Shown: positions 42,279 to 51,175, counted from the first letter of the stretch. The stretch is DNA of 64,000 bases from Archaeoglobus veneficus SNP6 (GCF_000194625.1 NC_015320.1:124001-188000), one strand, 5' to 3'. Numbers and translations are program-made. The notes: a model not told the origin generated them from the letters alone.

Positions 42279-44337
42279 CGTTGACACCTCCTGAACGAAA
42301 TCTCAGTATGAAAACACTGCCCTCTGGCTCGTTGTCCTCTACGTGTATGCTTCCCCCGTACCTCTCAATGAGAGTTTTCACGAGGTACAGTCCAAGACCA
42401 GTCCTTCCTGTTTTCTCTCCTTTGAATCCCTCTTTGAAAATTTCCTCCTTGATTTCATCGGGTATTCCCGGCCCGTTGTCGGCTATTCTAACTTCCACCC
42501 AGCCGTTGATGGCTCTCGCTTCAATATCCACTCTCTTCTCTTCTTTGTCGTTATGGAAGATGGCATTAAGGAGAACGTTTTCGAATATTGAGGGGATCAT
42601 ATCGTCTGCAAGAACTTTGAGTCCTGCAGGAATCTTTACATTTACAATAGCTTTGTCCTTCACTTTCTCAATTTCTTTCTCGAGGACTTTCGAAATATCA
42701 ACGATCTTAAGCCCCCTTCCAGCCATTAACGCCTCTTCTATTTCCCTTATCGTACTTATTAGCTCCGTGCAGACAGCAATTCTCTCTTCTATCTTCTTAA
42801 GAAACTCTTCATTGCCGGAATCTCTGTAGAGGTCGAGATAACCCTTTATTATCGTCAGCCCATTCTTTATGTCGTGCCGCAGCATCTTGTTGAGGAGGCT
42901 TAAATGCTTGTTCATCCTCTTTATTCTCTCCTCAGCCTCCTTAAGCCTCGTTATATCTCTTGCAATTATTACGAGGTATCTCCTTCCTTCGAGTTCACAC
43001 TCCTTAAGACTGACAGAAATTGGAAACTTGCTGCCATCCCTCCTTACGTGCCAGCCCTCTACAGCCTCCCCTCTCCAGGCTGGAAGATCCATGACATCGT
43101 AAATCGTCTTCTCGAGAAGTTCATCCTTCGTGTATCCCAGCCACTCGCAGGCCGTCATGTTTACATCTATTATTTTCCCGCTCTCTGCCTCGACGAGGAA
43201 AATTGCATCATTACTGTAATCCATTAACGTTCTAAACCGCTTTAGTTCTTCTGCTCTGACGCGCTCGGTTATGTCCCTGCTTATCCCGATAATCCCGATA
43301 AACTCACCACCTTTATCGTAAACGGGAGCCTTTATTGTCTCGAAGGTGATTTTTCTTCCGTTGATGTACCCCGTTTCCTCAGTGCGCACAATGTCTCCTT
43401 TTGTCATCACGAGTTCGTCACTCTCCCTGCACTGGGCGGCAAGATAGGGCGGGAGGATTTCATCGTCTCTCTTTCCTACGATATCCTCTTTGGGTTTTCC
43501 GACGAGTTCCGCATAAGCTTTGTTGACGACGATGTTTCTGCCGCATGTATCCTTGAAGTAAACGACATCCGGAATTGAATCGACGAGAGCTTCAAGCAGG
43601 TCAACGGTTCGCCAGAACTTTATGGTAATTTTCCTCAGTTCCGTAACATCTCTGCAGACGAGGACGTAATCTTCACTCCCTTCTATTTTCGCAGGATTTA
43701 TTTCGAGATACCTTGGTTTTCCACCTGAGATTACAACGACTTCAAATTTCTCCGTCCACTTTCCCACCATCTCAGAGAGCCTGATTCTACTTTCATCGTC
43801 AAAGCATGGCAGCTCATAGATTTTCTTACCTGAGACATCTGACGTGGACAGTTCTGTAAGGTTAATCCAGGCGTTATTAACGTCCTTCACAGCCCCGTCT
43901 GGTGAAACAACTACAACGGGATCGGGGATTGACTTTAGCAAAACGTTCTTCTTTTCGAGTTCGATTTTTCTTCTCTCAAGTATGAAATGTCTCGCTAATT
44001 CCTCTACACGCTTTGAAAAGAGCTGGAAGAACCGCTTCTTATTTTTGATATTCAGAGGGTGCTCGAGGTATAAAACGCCCCCCTCAAATCTGTGAATGAA
44101 AACGTTATCGGGTTTCAGAATCTCGGCCTCTTCTATCGCATCCAGCGCGTCTCTATCATTTCTAAAGCCGAGAAGGGCCATGCACTTTACACAATCGAGT
44201 TCTACAAAGAGAGCAATCCGCCTCACTCCGAGAATTCTGGTGGCCCGTTCTATTACCTCCTTCCCGAATTCTTCTTCGCTTGAAGGAATAGTGAATGCGA
44301 GGAGTTCATGGAGCATCAGGAATTCGTAGAGGTCCAT
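42271..44337 (-). CDS. PAS-domain histidine kinase
   Basis: 688 residues, no membrane segments, so a cytoplasmic sensor. Order: N-terminal GAF-like region (1-115), three PAS domains (about 130-225, 240-360, 365-485), dimerisation/phosphoacceptor helix with MLRHDIKNGLTIIKGYL, and HATPase_c with N box VLLNAIFHNDKEE, G1 ADNGPGIPD and G2 GRTGLGLYLVKTL. All catalytic motifs are intact. The ATPase segment shares a 74-base identical stretch with the kinase at 45542. Its start directly abuts the FIST gene stop. Partner regulator is probably the receiver encoded first in the operon. Confidence 0.92.
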   Translation of the reverse strand: MDLYEFLMLHELLAFTIPSSEEEFGKEVIERATRILGVRRIALFVELDCVKCMALLGFRNDRDALDAIEEAEILKPDNVFIHRFEGGVLYLEHPLNIKNKKRFFQLFSKRVEELARHFILERRKIELEKKNVLLKSIPDPVVVVSPDGAVKDVNNAWINLTELSTSDVSGKKIYELPCFDDESRIRLSEMVGKWTEKFEVVVISGGKPRYLEINPAKIEGSEDYVLVCRDVTELRKITIKFWRTVDLLEALVDSIPDVVYFKDTCGRNIVVNKAYAELVGKPKEDIVGKRDDEILPPYLAAQCRESDELVMTKGDIVRTEETGYINGRKITFETIKAPVYDKGGEFIGIIGISRDITERVRAEELKRFRTLMDYSNDAIFLVEAESGKIIDVNMTACEWLGYTKDELLEKTIYDVMDLPAWRGEAVEGWHVRRDGSKFPISVSLKECELEGRRYLVIIARDITRLKEAEERIKRMNKHLSLLNKMLRHDIKNGLTIIKGYLDLYRDSGNEEFLKKIEERIAVCTELISTIREIEEALMAGRGLKIVDISKVLEKEIEKVKDKAIVNVKIPAGLKVLADDMIPSIFENVLLNAIFHNDKEEKRVDIEARAINGWVEVRIADNGPGIPDEIKEEIFKEGFKGEKTGRTGLGLYLVKTLIERYGGSIHVEDNEPEGSVFILRFRSGGVNDE

Positions 44338-45432
44338 TTAATCTCCCCCCACAGCTACTACTACTGTTTTATTGTGGAAAACGGGAACGTTAAACGTGGA
44401 ATAGATCTCACCAAACGTTAGGGGCCCTATAAACGGAACGGGCAGACTCTCTTTTATGGCTTTTATTTCCTCTTCAAACTTACTCCCGAGCAGAAACATT
44501 CTCGAAATGCAGTCAAAAACGAGAGCGAATCTGGGCTTTTTCACTCCGCTTGTCGCCAGCTCAACAACTTTCTCAGCCACTTTAATGATCTCCTCATTCT
44601 CACATCCCATAATTGTAACGACGGAGTTCTGGGGGACCTCACTCACAAGTTCGATGCTACCATCGTCCCCAAGAGCTATGGGGTCCCTTATAATAAAACT
44701 TCCACACGCGCACGGAAGACCGAAGGGATACTTCATTCCGTAAATTGCGAAGTTCTCTTTATCACACTCCACATATCTCGAGTACACCTCAAAGGCTTTT
44801 TCCCCCTCGATTTCGTAAATCTTCTTGCCCGAGGTCTTCGTTACTATCATCGGGTCAGTTAGTGGCCTCCATCCGTGACCAACAGCTGCACTGAGCGTTA
44901 CGTCAATAATGGCAGCAGCAAAACCGCTCTTTATTATTCCCTTTTCTGTGAACTGCTGAGTCCTCGTGCTCATCAGGTTGTCTCCTGAACCACCTCCTAC
45001 GTAGACGTATTCAGGACCAAGGGAGTTGTAAAACCCTCTGAGGAGTTCGGGTATACCATCTATAAAACCGTCGGGAAATATTATTGTAGTTCCAGATTTT
45101 ACCTTTCTGAAAACTTCACCAGCTTTTTCTCCACTCTTCCACGGATCTTTGACTTCCGAGAGGTACGTAATCGCTTTTACACCCTTCAGAGTGCACACAC
45201 CAATTCCTTCCCTGATAACTCCGTCAGGCGTCAGTATTCCGGCGGTGCAGCATCCAACGACTTTCCCCACGAGTTCAGCGACGGCTGAGAGAACATCCTG
45301 TCGCGTGTACGTGTTTGTTGTGAACAAAATCGTGAGGTCTGCTCCGCCTGATTGGTCCAGAGCTTCTTCTACTGCATTCCTTGCTGCTATTCCTGCATTT
45401 TCGTGGTTGCTGTAGGCTATTCCTACATGCAT
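44338..45432 (-). CDS. FIST-domain sensory protein
   Basis: 364 residues. FIST N half (VGIAYSNHENAGIAARNAVE; GKVVGCCTAGILTPDGVIRE; IFPDGFIDGIPELLRGFYN; YVGGGSGDNL) and FIST C half (SAAVGHGWRPLTDPMIVTKT; SVPFIG-like LPVPFIGPLTFGEIYS) are both clear and better conserved than in the protein at 22667. Predicted to bind a small ligand and control a kinase; it sits between two histidine kinases in the operon. ATG 45432 is preceded by AAAGGAGGAATTTCACC, which overlaps copy D of the dispersed motif. The upstream in-frame ATG at 45513 is rejected. Confidence 0.87.
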   Translation of the reverse strand: MHVGIAYSNHENAGIAARNAVEEALDQSGGADLTILFTTNTYTRQDVLSAVAELVGKVVGCCTAGILTPDGVIREGIGVCTLKGVKAITYLSEVKDPWKSGEKAGEVFRKVKSGTTIIFPDGFIDGIPELLRGFYNSLGPEYVYVGGGSGDNLMSTRTQQFTEKGIIKSGFAAAIIDVTLSAAVGHGWRPLTDPMIVTKTSGKKIYEIEGEKAFEVYSRYVECDKENFAIYGMKYPFGLPCACGSFIIRDPIALGDDGSIELVSEVPQNSVVTIMGCENEEIIKVAEKVVELATSGVKKPRFALVFDCISRMFLLGSKFEEEIKAIKESLPVPFIGPLTFGEIYSTFNVPVFHNKTVVVAVGGD

Positions 45433-45446
45433 GGTGAAATTCCTCC

Positions 45447-45476
45447 TTTCCACAGGAAATAGGGGGGTGTGTGTCT
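45447..45476 (-). repeat. Dispersed motif, copy D
   Basis: The plus strand reads TTTCCACAGGAAATAGGGGG followed by GTGTGTGTCT, 25 of 30 positions matching the reverse complement of copies A and B. It lies in the 110-base gap upstream of the FIST gene and overlaps its ribosome site. Confidence 0.5.
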
Positions 45477-45541
45477 CGTAATTGGCGTAATTATCATGAA
45501 CGAACTTTCGCAAAGGTTCTGGAAAGCTACAGGCATAAAAG

Positions 45542-46843
45542 TTACACCTCCCTCAATCTGAGTACGAAAACGCTTCCCTCTGGCTCGTTGTCCTCTACGT
45601 GTATGCTTCCCCCGTACCTCTCAATGAGAGTTTTCACGAGGTACAGTCCGAGCCCCGTCCGACCACTGCTCTCTCCCTTGAAACCCTCCTTGAACACTTC
45701 TTCCTTAACTTCATCCGGTATTCCTGGTCCATTATCCGCTATTCTCACCTCTATCCAACCGTCAACCCGATTGGCGGAGGCCCATATCCTCTTTTCGTCC
45801 TTGTCGTTGTGTACAACAGCATTTCTGAGGATGTTGTCAAAAACAACGTGGAGCATTTCGTTCGCCATAACAATCAGATCCTCGGGAACGGAAGTTGTAA
45901 CGATCACTCCTGGCTCTTTGACGTTCTCAATCTCTCTCAGCAGGACCTCTGTTAGATTCACGGGCTTCAGTTCTTCGGACCTCTCTACCTCTTCAGCACT
46001 CCTCACTTCGTCTATTAGCTCGAGAGCCTGGGCGATTACATTGTCAATTCTGTCAAAGTACTCACTTTTTGGATCCTCTCTTGCGATTTCTACAAAGTTT
46101 TTCAATGTAGTGAGGTAGTTGCAGAACTCGTGCCTCAAAACCCTGTTGAGAACTTCGAGTCTCCTGACTCTCCTCTTAAGCTCCTCTTCTCGCTCCTTTC
46201 TATCTGTGATATCTCTTAGAATCCCCTCAACTCCAACAAGAGCGGAATTCTCAATCCATGGCCACGCAACAACTTCAAACCACATGGTTCTGCCATCTCT
46301 GGCGAGCATTCTGAACTCAAATCTTGCCGGTTCTCCTCTGAAAACCTTTGAGATCTCTTCCACGACTTTCTTCACGTCGTCGGGATGAACCAATCGCTGA
46401 AACGTGGCGTTGACGAGATCAGATAGGTCGTAGCCGAGAACACTGCAAAATGCGGGATTTATCTCGATTTTTCCGAGTCTGAAGAGGACATCTCTTGAAC
46501 GAACGAAAAAGTGCCTGTATTCTTCCGACTCACTGCGCCTGATCACCTCTTCTGTAATGTCTCTGCAGGCAAAAATGAAACCATTTTTCAGGGGAGAGCA
46601 GCGACATTCGAGGATTATTCTCTGCCCATCTTTCCTTATTCCTTCGGCAACGAAGATCTGCTGACTTGTAGCTTCTGCATCGAAAGCGATGAGACTCGGC
46701 AGACTTCTCCCTCGAAGCTCCTCCTCGCCCTCCCGAAAGAGTCTTTCAGCCTCTCTACTACAACCCGTAATTTTCAGCTGGGAATCTGTAAGAATTAGGG
46801 CTACGGGGATTGATTTTAAAATTTCATTGGCCTTTGACCTCAT
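45542..46843 (-). CDS. PAS-domain histidine kinase
   Basis: 433 residues, cytoplasmic. Two PAS domains (about 8-105 and 110-215), phosphoacceptor box RVLRHEFCNYLTTLKNFVEI, N box VFDNILRNAVVHNDKDEKR, G1 ADNGPGIPDEV and G2 SGRTGLGLYLVKTL. It overlaps the receiver gene by 20 bases and follows it in one message, so phosphotransfer to that receiver is likely. A TTG 21 bases upstream is an alternative start but ATG 46843 gives a normal N terminus. Confidence 0.92.
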   Translation of the reverse strand: MRSKANEILKSIPVALILTDSQLKITGCSREAERLFREGEEELRGRSLPSLIAFDAEATSQQIFVAEGIRKDGQRIILECRCSPLKNGFIFACRDITEEVIRRSESEEYRHFFVRSRDVLFRLGKIEINPAFCSVLGYDLSDLVNATFQRLVHPDDVKKVVEEISKVFRGEPARFEFRMLARDGRTMWFEVVAWPWIENSALVGVEGILRDITDRKEREEELKRRVRRLEVLNRVLRHEFCNYLTTLKNFVEIAREDPKSEYFDRIDNVIAQALELIDEVRSAEEVERSEELKPVNLTEVLLREIENVKEPGVIVTTSVPEDLIVMANEMLHVVFDNILRNAVVHNDKDEKRIWASANRVDGWIEVRIADNGPGIPDEVKEEVFKEGFKGESSGRTGLGLYLVKTLIERYGGSIHVEDNEPEGSVFVLRLREV

Positions 46844-47219
46844 TTTTCTCGTTTTCTTTTCCAACTATCTTCTCTACAAGTTCCTCAAGCTTTTTCCTTC
46901 CAAATGGCTTCTCGAGGATGTCTACTGCTCCTGCTTCGAGCATTTCCTTGCCCTTGTGCGTAGCATACGCCGTAACGGCAACTATTTTTGCGTTGGGAAA
47001 TCTCTCGAGAATGGCTTTCGTAGCTTCTATCCCGTTCATACGGGGCATCATTATATCCATTAAAATCAGGTCGGGTTTGTGCTCTTCGCACATCTTCAGA
47101 GCTTCAATTCCATTTGCAGCTTCAATGACATCGTAGTTTTTCAGAATGAGCCTCATTACCTCTCTTATTGCTGGTTCGTCGTCAACTATAAGTATTTTTA
47201 CATTCTTCTTCCTGCCCAT
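46824..47219 (-). CDS. Stand-alone response-regulator receiver
   Basis: 131 residues, a single receiver domain. Acidic pocket VDDE (residues 12-15), phosphoacceptor D55 in LILMDIMMP, T83 in VAVTAYA and K104 in LEKPFGRKK are in place. No output domain follows; it probably acts by protein contact, as is common in archaea. First gene of the five-gene signalling operon. AAAGGTGAAAGAG precedes ATG 47219; a GTG nine bases upstream is rejected. Confidence 0.93.
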   Translation of the reverse strand: MGRKKNVKILIVDDEPAIREVMRLILKNYDVIEAANGIEALKMCEEHKPDLILMDIMMPRMNGIEATKAILERFPNAKIVAVTAYATHKGKEMLEAGAVDILEKPFGRKKLEELVEKIVGKENEKNEVKGQ

Positions 47220-47242
47220 CTCTTTCACCTTTAGGTTTGATT

Positions 47243-47252
47243 TGATATATCA
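47243..47252 (-). promoter_or_regulatory. Ten-base palindrome near the signalling promoter
   Basis: TGATATATCA is a perfect palindrome immediately downstream of the larger operator, at the expected transcription start of the signalling operon. It could be a second binding site for the same regulator; low information content. Confidence 0.25.
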
Positions 47253-47253
47253 T

Positions 47254-47273
47254 TATCACTACCATTAGTGATA
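47254..47273 (-). promoter_or_regulatory. Operator overlapping the signalling-operon promoter
   Basis: TATCACTACCATTAGTGATA has 8-bp inverted arms (TATCACTA and TAGTGATA) around CCAT. On the minus strand the adjoining TTTTAATATATCAC looks like the TATA box, so a protein bound here would block or bend the promoter of the receiver/kinase operon. Its regulator is unknown, and the operon encodes no DNA-binding domain itself. Confidence 0.45.
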
Positions 47274-47280
47274 TATTAAA

Positions 47281-47590
47281 AGTCTTTCGCATTTTGTTGA
47301 TGATGTGTTGATATTCTTTTGCACTACCTACTTTGCTATTTATAAAGTTGCCTAAATGTTTTTTTAAATTAAGTTTCTATATGATTCTAGCTTTATGGAT
47401 AATTTTTCAGAAAGATTATTTTCCCGGTAAATTTAAGCTGACAGCCATACGCCGTTGAAGCGAATACTCAGGAGTCGTTTGAAATGAACAGGCTGCGGTG
47501 TTGGTAAAATCCCTCTGAAAACAGCGTTACTGAAAGGGACATCAAGAGCGGCACAAGGTAGCTGTTGGTCATCGAAGCCGTGAGCGTGGA
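47281..47590. other. Intergenic stretch without recognised features
   Basis: About 310 bases, AT-rich in the first half. No gene, tRNA or clear regulatory element seen beyond possible further remnants of the neighbouring surface-protein pseudogene. Confidence 0.4.
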
Positions 47591-48055
47591 AGGGAGCGCT
47601 GCTGGATATCAGGACGACAACTCCGCCAGTGGTTGTGAACGCCGTACCGTAGACTCTGGAGTAAGTGTTGATGAGGGTAGGACAGGGAGTCAGTGGAACG
47701 GGCACTCACAATATCTCTTTCAGTTTCTGGGGAGTTCATGTGGAAAGGAAACACGTTCGTGTTTGTTCCGGATTTTCTTGAGTATAACACAGAGTACGTG
47801 GTTTATATTTCAGACGAAGCCACTGACATTGCGGGAAACAGGCTGGAGTTGTATAAATGGAGTTTTGAAACTGCAGCCCAGCCTCAACCACCACAGCCCG
47901 TGATGTCGGAATTAGAACCGCAACCACCCACGGCATACTTCAAAGTATCGCCAAATCCGGCAACGAGAGGTGAAACCGTTACGTTTTCCGGTTACGGAAT
48001 AGACCCGTACGAATCGCTCAACTATTGGGAGCAAACTAAGACCGGGAATTTGTGA
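47591..48055 (+). pseudogene. Surface-protein remnant with Ig-like (Big_5/PKD) domains
   Basis: Three frames are needed to follow one Ig-like domain: TPPVVVNAVP (frame one, stop), VDSGVSVDEG (frame two), then ERALTISLSVSGEFMWKGNT and VFVPDFLEYNTEYVVYISDE in frame three, the standard bacterial Ig-like/SbsA-type domain order. A proline-rich linker (QPQPPQPVMSELEPQPP) and a PKD-like start (AYFKVSPNPATRGETVTFSG) follow before a stop at 48055. Both ends are missing. The intact parent would be a large extracellular or S-layer-associated protein. Confidence 0.6.
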
Positions 48056-48146
48056 GTCCTTGCAACTCTTTACAACCTGTGTTTTGTGACAAAATCTCTG
48101 CTCACATTTTACCAGAAAAAGCGAAAGAACAACGAAACACTAAACT

Positions 48147-49853
48147 CTATTCTTTAAAGACCTCTCCAAACTCGGATATATCTTTGTCTGTACTGAGCAG
48201 CTCCCTAAGTGCTGGAGCGAGACCCCCTATATGGACTCTTATCTGTCTCGTTGTATCTCTGTCCCTTATCGTTACTGTCTCGTCCTCAAAAGTCTGGTGG
48301 TCAACCGTAACGCAGAAAGGCGTACCGATTTCGTCGAATCTTCTGTACCTCCTTCCTATGCTTCCGGAGTCGTCGTATTCTGTGAAAATACCCTCTTTCT
48401 TAAGCATGAATGTTATCTCGATGGACTTCTCGATAAAAGCACCCTTGGAGAGAAGCGGCAGCACAGCAACCTGAACGGGAGCCATCCACCTTTTGAGCCT
48501 CAGAACTCTTCTTTCCTCCCCGTCAACGATGTCTTTGTCGAACGCATGCTCGAGGATAGCAAAGGTAATCCTGTCGAGACCGAAAGAGGGCTCTATGACG
48601 TGTGGAGTAACCTTCTCACCGTGGATGAGCTCCTCCACCTCTTTGACCTCGAAAAACTCCCTGCTCACTGATATTTTCTCTCCATCTACTTCTACTTCGA
48701 TGGCCTCAATAGAATCGTCTGCAATCTCCATGCTTTCAAGAACTTCGGCAATCTTCTTCGCCTTCTGCCTGAATGTCGGCCCGAGCTTGCCCATGTTTGG
48801 AACGATCTTTCTCCTCTTCACCTTTACGGGCTCTTTAAAGGGTACGAAGACACTCAAGTCCTCTCCGCTGTACTTCATGTGTCTGCTGAGGTCGTAGTCG
48901 CCTCTGTCTGCAATTCCTACGATCTCTATCCAGCCGTAGCTCGTTAAGGCTTCTGCATCCCAGCAGTCCGAGGCGTAGTGAGCCCTTTCATCGTCGCGGT
49001 GCTGCCGGAACCTCAACCTTTCATCGTCTATACCTGCCTGAAGAAGGAATCTCCTCGTTTTTCCAATGAAGTACGCTATAACCTCATTGGCTATTATTCC
49101 CTTCTCAACAGCCTCTTTGAGAGTTATGACATGCTCGTTCCCAAACTTGTCGAGAAGCTTGACTTCATCATCTGCATAAATGTGAAAATCAGGATGCTTC
49201 TTCTCGCCCGGATGGACGAAGAACTCAAGTTCGGCCTGATTGAACTCTCTGAGCCTGATCACACCCTGTCTCGGGCTTATCTCGTTTCTGTAAGCCCTTC
49301 CAATCTGGGCAACTCCAAAGGGAAGCTTATCTCTAAAATAGTCCGCCAGCCTCTTGAAGGCAATGAATATTCCCTGGGCCGTTTCAGGGCGCAGGTAGCC
49401 CTTCTTCCCCTTCCCCGGCCCTATTTTCGTTTCGAACATGAGGTTGAACGGCGTTGGTTCTCCAAACTCACCGTCACATTCACACTTTAAGTCGAAGCTC
49501 TCGAGGATCTCCTTCACCGCCTCAACGGTCTCATCAGCCTCGATTCCGAGCTTCTCCTTTATGTAGTGGTCGGCCCTGAAAACTCTACCGCACTTCTTGC
49601 ATTCAATAGCCACGTCGGTGAAGGATGTGGCGTGGCCGGAGGCTATGAAAACTTCCTCTATTCCTACGGTTGGCGTGTCTATCTCGACAGCTCTCTCGTT
49701 AACTACGAAGAACTCGCGCCAGAGGTTCTCGAGCCTCCTACGCAATCCATTACCGAGAGGACCATAATCAATAAATCCGGCCATTCCTCCGTATATTTCG
49801 AAGGATTGCCAGAGAAAGCCCCTTCTGATGAGCATTTCCATGATTTCGCTCAT
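48147..49853 (-). CDS. glyS: Glycyl-tRNA synthetase, alpha2 type
   Basis: Class II synthetase charging tRNA-Gly. 568 residues: motif 1 region GGMAGFIDYGPLGNGLRRRL, zinc-like CKKCGRVFRADHYI and CECDGE, motif 2 AQIGRAYRNEISPRQGVIRL, motif 3 EPSFGLDRITFAIL and a C-terminal anticodon-binding domain (APVQVAVLPLL). Typical archaeal/eukaryal form. ATG 49853. Copy E of the dispersed motif lies 66 bases upstream. Confidence 0.96.
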   Translation of the reverse strand: MSEIMEMLIRRGFLWQSFEIYGGMAGFIDYGPLGNGLRRRLENLWREFFVVNERAVEIDTPTVGIEEVFIASGHATSFTDVAIECKKCGRVFRADHYIKEKLGIEADETVEAVKEILESFDLKCECDGEFGEPTPFNLMFETKIGPGKGKKGYLRPETAQGIFIAFKRLADYFRDKLPFGVAQIGRAYRNEISPRQGVIRLREFNQAELEFFVHPGEKKHPDFHIYADDEVKLLDKFGNEHVITLKEAVEKGIIANEVIAYFIGKTRRFLLQAGIDDERLRFRQHRDDERAHYASDCWDAEALTSYGWIEIVGIADRGDYDLSRHMKYSGEDLSVFVPFKEPVKVKRRKIVPNMGKLGPTFRQKAKKIAEVLESMEIADDSIEAIEVEVDGEKISVSREFFEVKEVEELIHGEKVTPHVIEPSFGLDRITFAILEHAFDKDIVDGEERRVLRLKRWMAPVQVAVLPLLSKGAFIEKSIEITFMLKKEGIFTEYDDSGSIGRRYRRFDEIGTPFCVTVDHQTFEDETVTIRDRDTTRQIRVHIGGLAPALRELLSTDKDISEFGEVFKE

Positions 49854-49918
49854 GCTGCCCAGCTTGTCAGCTTGCTTTTAAAGGTTTTCGTGTATGTAGC
49901 AGCTGGTGTGACATACTA

Positions 49919-49948
49919 TGACAATAACCCCATTGTTTCCTGTGGAAG
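49919..49948 (+). repeat. Dispersed motif, copy E
   Basis: The 3' thirteen bases TTTCCTGTGGAAG and the CCCC block match copies A and B; overall about 23 of 30 positions agree. It lies in the gap upstream of glyS. Confidence 0.4.
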
Positions 49949-50166
49949 TTCGTTATAAAATTTTTTGAGACCGTTCGTAGACGGATTTTCTAATCTACAA
50001 GATATTTCGGCTTAGGAAATGTACAAAACCTGTAGATTTGCAGATTTGCAAAAGAACTGCAGATGTCAAAACCCGGGACGGCATATTGCTGGCAATATTA
50101 TCAGGTAACATCAATATAGGTATGCAATGTGAAAAATTTTTATGCTATTAAAATTGAATCGGGTTG
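49949..50166. other. Gap between glyS and amzA
   Basis: Divergent intergenic DNA holding the glyS and amzA promoters, the palindrome at 50083-50098 and a T-rich stretch just before amzA. No RNA gene recognised. Confidence 0.4.
50083..50098 (+). promoter_or_regulatory. Sixteen-base palindrome upstream of amzA
   Basis: ATATTGCTGGCAATAT has perfect 7-bp arms (ATATTGC and GCAATAT) separated by TG, about 70 bases before the amzA start. It may be an operator or a chance palindrome. Confidence 0.3.
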
Positions 50167-50697
50167 ATGAGAATATGCATAAAACCTCTTGGCATCGTGG
50201 ACGTTACAGTACTGGATTTTTTACAGAGCAATCTTGCGAAGGTTTTTGGAGAGTGTGATGTGCTGCACATGGGGAAGATTCCGCCAGAAGCCTACAATCC
50301 AATGCGAGGCCAGTACAACTCTACAACCATCCTCGAAAATCTCGAACCCGCTGAAGGCTGCCATGTGCTCCTTGGTGTTACCGAGGAGGATATTTACGCA
50401 GGCAAACTGAACTTCGTTTTTGGCGAAGCTGAACTCAACGGTTCGAGGGCAATCATATCGCTCAGCAGGCTGAATCCGAACATCTATGGAATGAAGAACG
50501 GGGACTCACTCAAGATCAGGGCATTAAAGGAGGCAATGCACGAAATCGGGCACGTTTTAGGACTCGCACACTGCTCCAATCCCCGCTGTGTCATGCACTT
50601 TTCCAACAGCATATTCGACACCGATGCGAAGGACTGGAAATACTGCGATGTTTGCAGAGAAAGGCTTGAGAGTCGGGGCGTGAAAGTAAGGTTGTAG
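50167..50697 (+). CDS. amzA: Archaemetzincin metalloprotease
   Basis: 176 residues. The zinc-binding motif HEIGHVLGLAH is followed directly by the archaemetzincin cysteine pattern: HCSNPRCVMHFSNS and, after DTDAKDWKYC, a CDVC pair, which bind a second zinc. Met-turn methionine is in CVMHF. Family members are small cytoplasmic peptidases of unknown physiological substrate. A TTG directly precedes ATG 50167. Stand-alone gene. Confidence 0.93.
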   Translation: MRICIKPLGIVDVTVLDFLQSNLAKVFGECDVLHMGKIPPEAYNPMRGQYNSTTILENLEPAEGCHVLLGVTEEDIYAGKLNFVFGEAELNGSRAIISLSRLNPNIYGMKNGDSLKIRALKEAMHEIGHVLGLAHCSNPRCVMHFSNSIFDTDAKDWKYCDVCRERLESRGVKVRL

Positions 50698-50809
50698 CTT
50701 TTGAGTTAGATTGCAGCTTGTGGCGGCATTGGTTGGTTTCAGTTAGTTTCGGGTTAAGCGAGCTCCGGCAGGCATAACTGGTTTATTTGTCTGGAATAAT
50801 GCAAAAAGT

Positions 50810-51175
50810 ATGAAGTTCGTAGTACAAGAGCACTTCGCAGGTCATCACCACTATGATTTCCGCCTCGAAATGGACGGCGTGGCGAAGAGCTGGGCAGTTC
50901 CGAAGGGAATGCCGATTAAAAAGGGTGAGAAGAGACTGGCAATTCAGGTTGAGGACCACAGCGTGGACTACATGGACTTTGAAGGCGAGATCCCTGAAGG
51001 CATGTACGGTGCAGGGAAGATCATCATATGGGATAAGGGCACTTATGAACTTTTAAAAAGAAGCGAGAGCGAAATAAAAGTCAAACTCAAGGGAGAGAAG
51101 CTGAAAGGAACCTATGTCCTCGTTAAGTTCCCCAAGGCCGGGAAGGATGCGTGGCTTGTTATCAAGAGTGGTTGA
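50810..51175 (+). CDS. Stand-alone LigD 3'-phosphoesterase domain
   Basis: 121 residues equal to the phosphoesterase (PE) module of bacterial LigD, which trims 3' phosphates and ribonucleotides at broken DNA ends. Key residues are visible: the N-terminal VVQEHFAGHHHYDFRLEM with the catalytic histidines and D-x-R-x-E, WAVPKGMP, the second metal/phosphate histidine in EDHSVDYMDFEG, and IPEGMYGAGKIIIWDKG. Full domain, no fusion. The matching Ku and ligase genes are about 10 kb away on the same strand. ATG 50810; no ribosome site, possibly leaderless. Confidence 0.92.
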   Translation: MKFVVQEHFAGHHHYDFRLEMDGVAKSWAVPKGMPIKKGEKRLAIQVEDHSVDYMDFEGEIPEGMYGAGKIIIWDKGTYELLKRSESEIKVKLKGEKLKGTYVLVKFPKAGKDAWLVIKSG

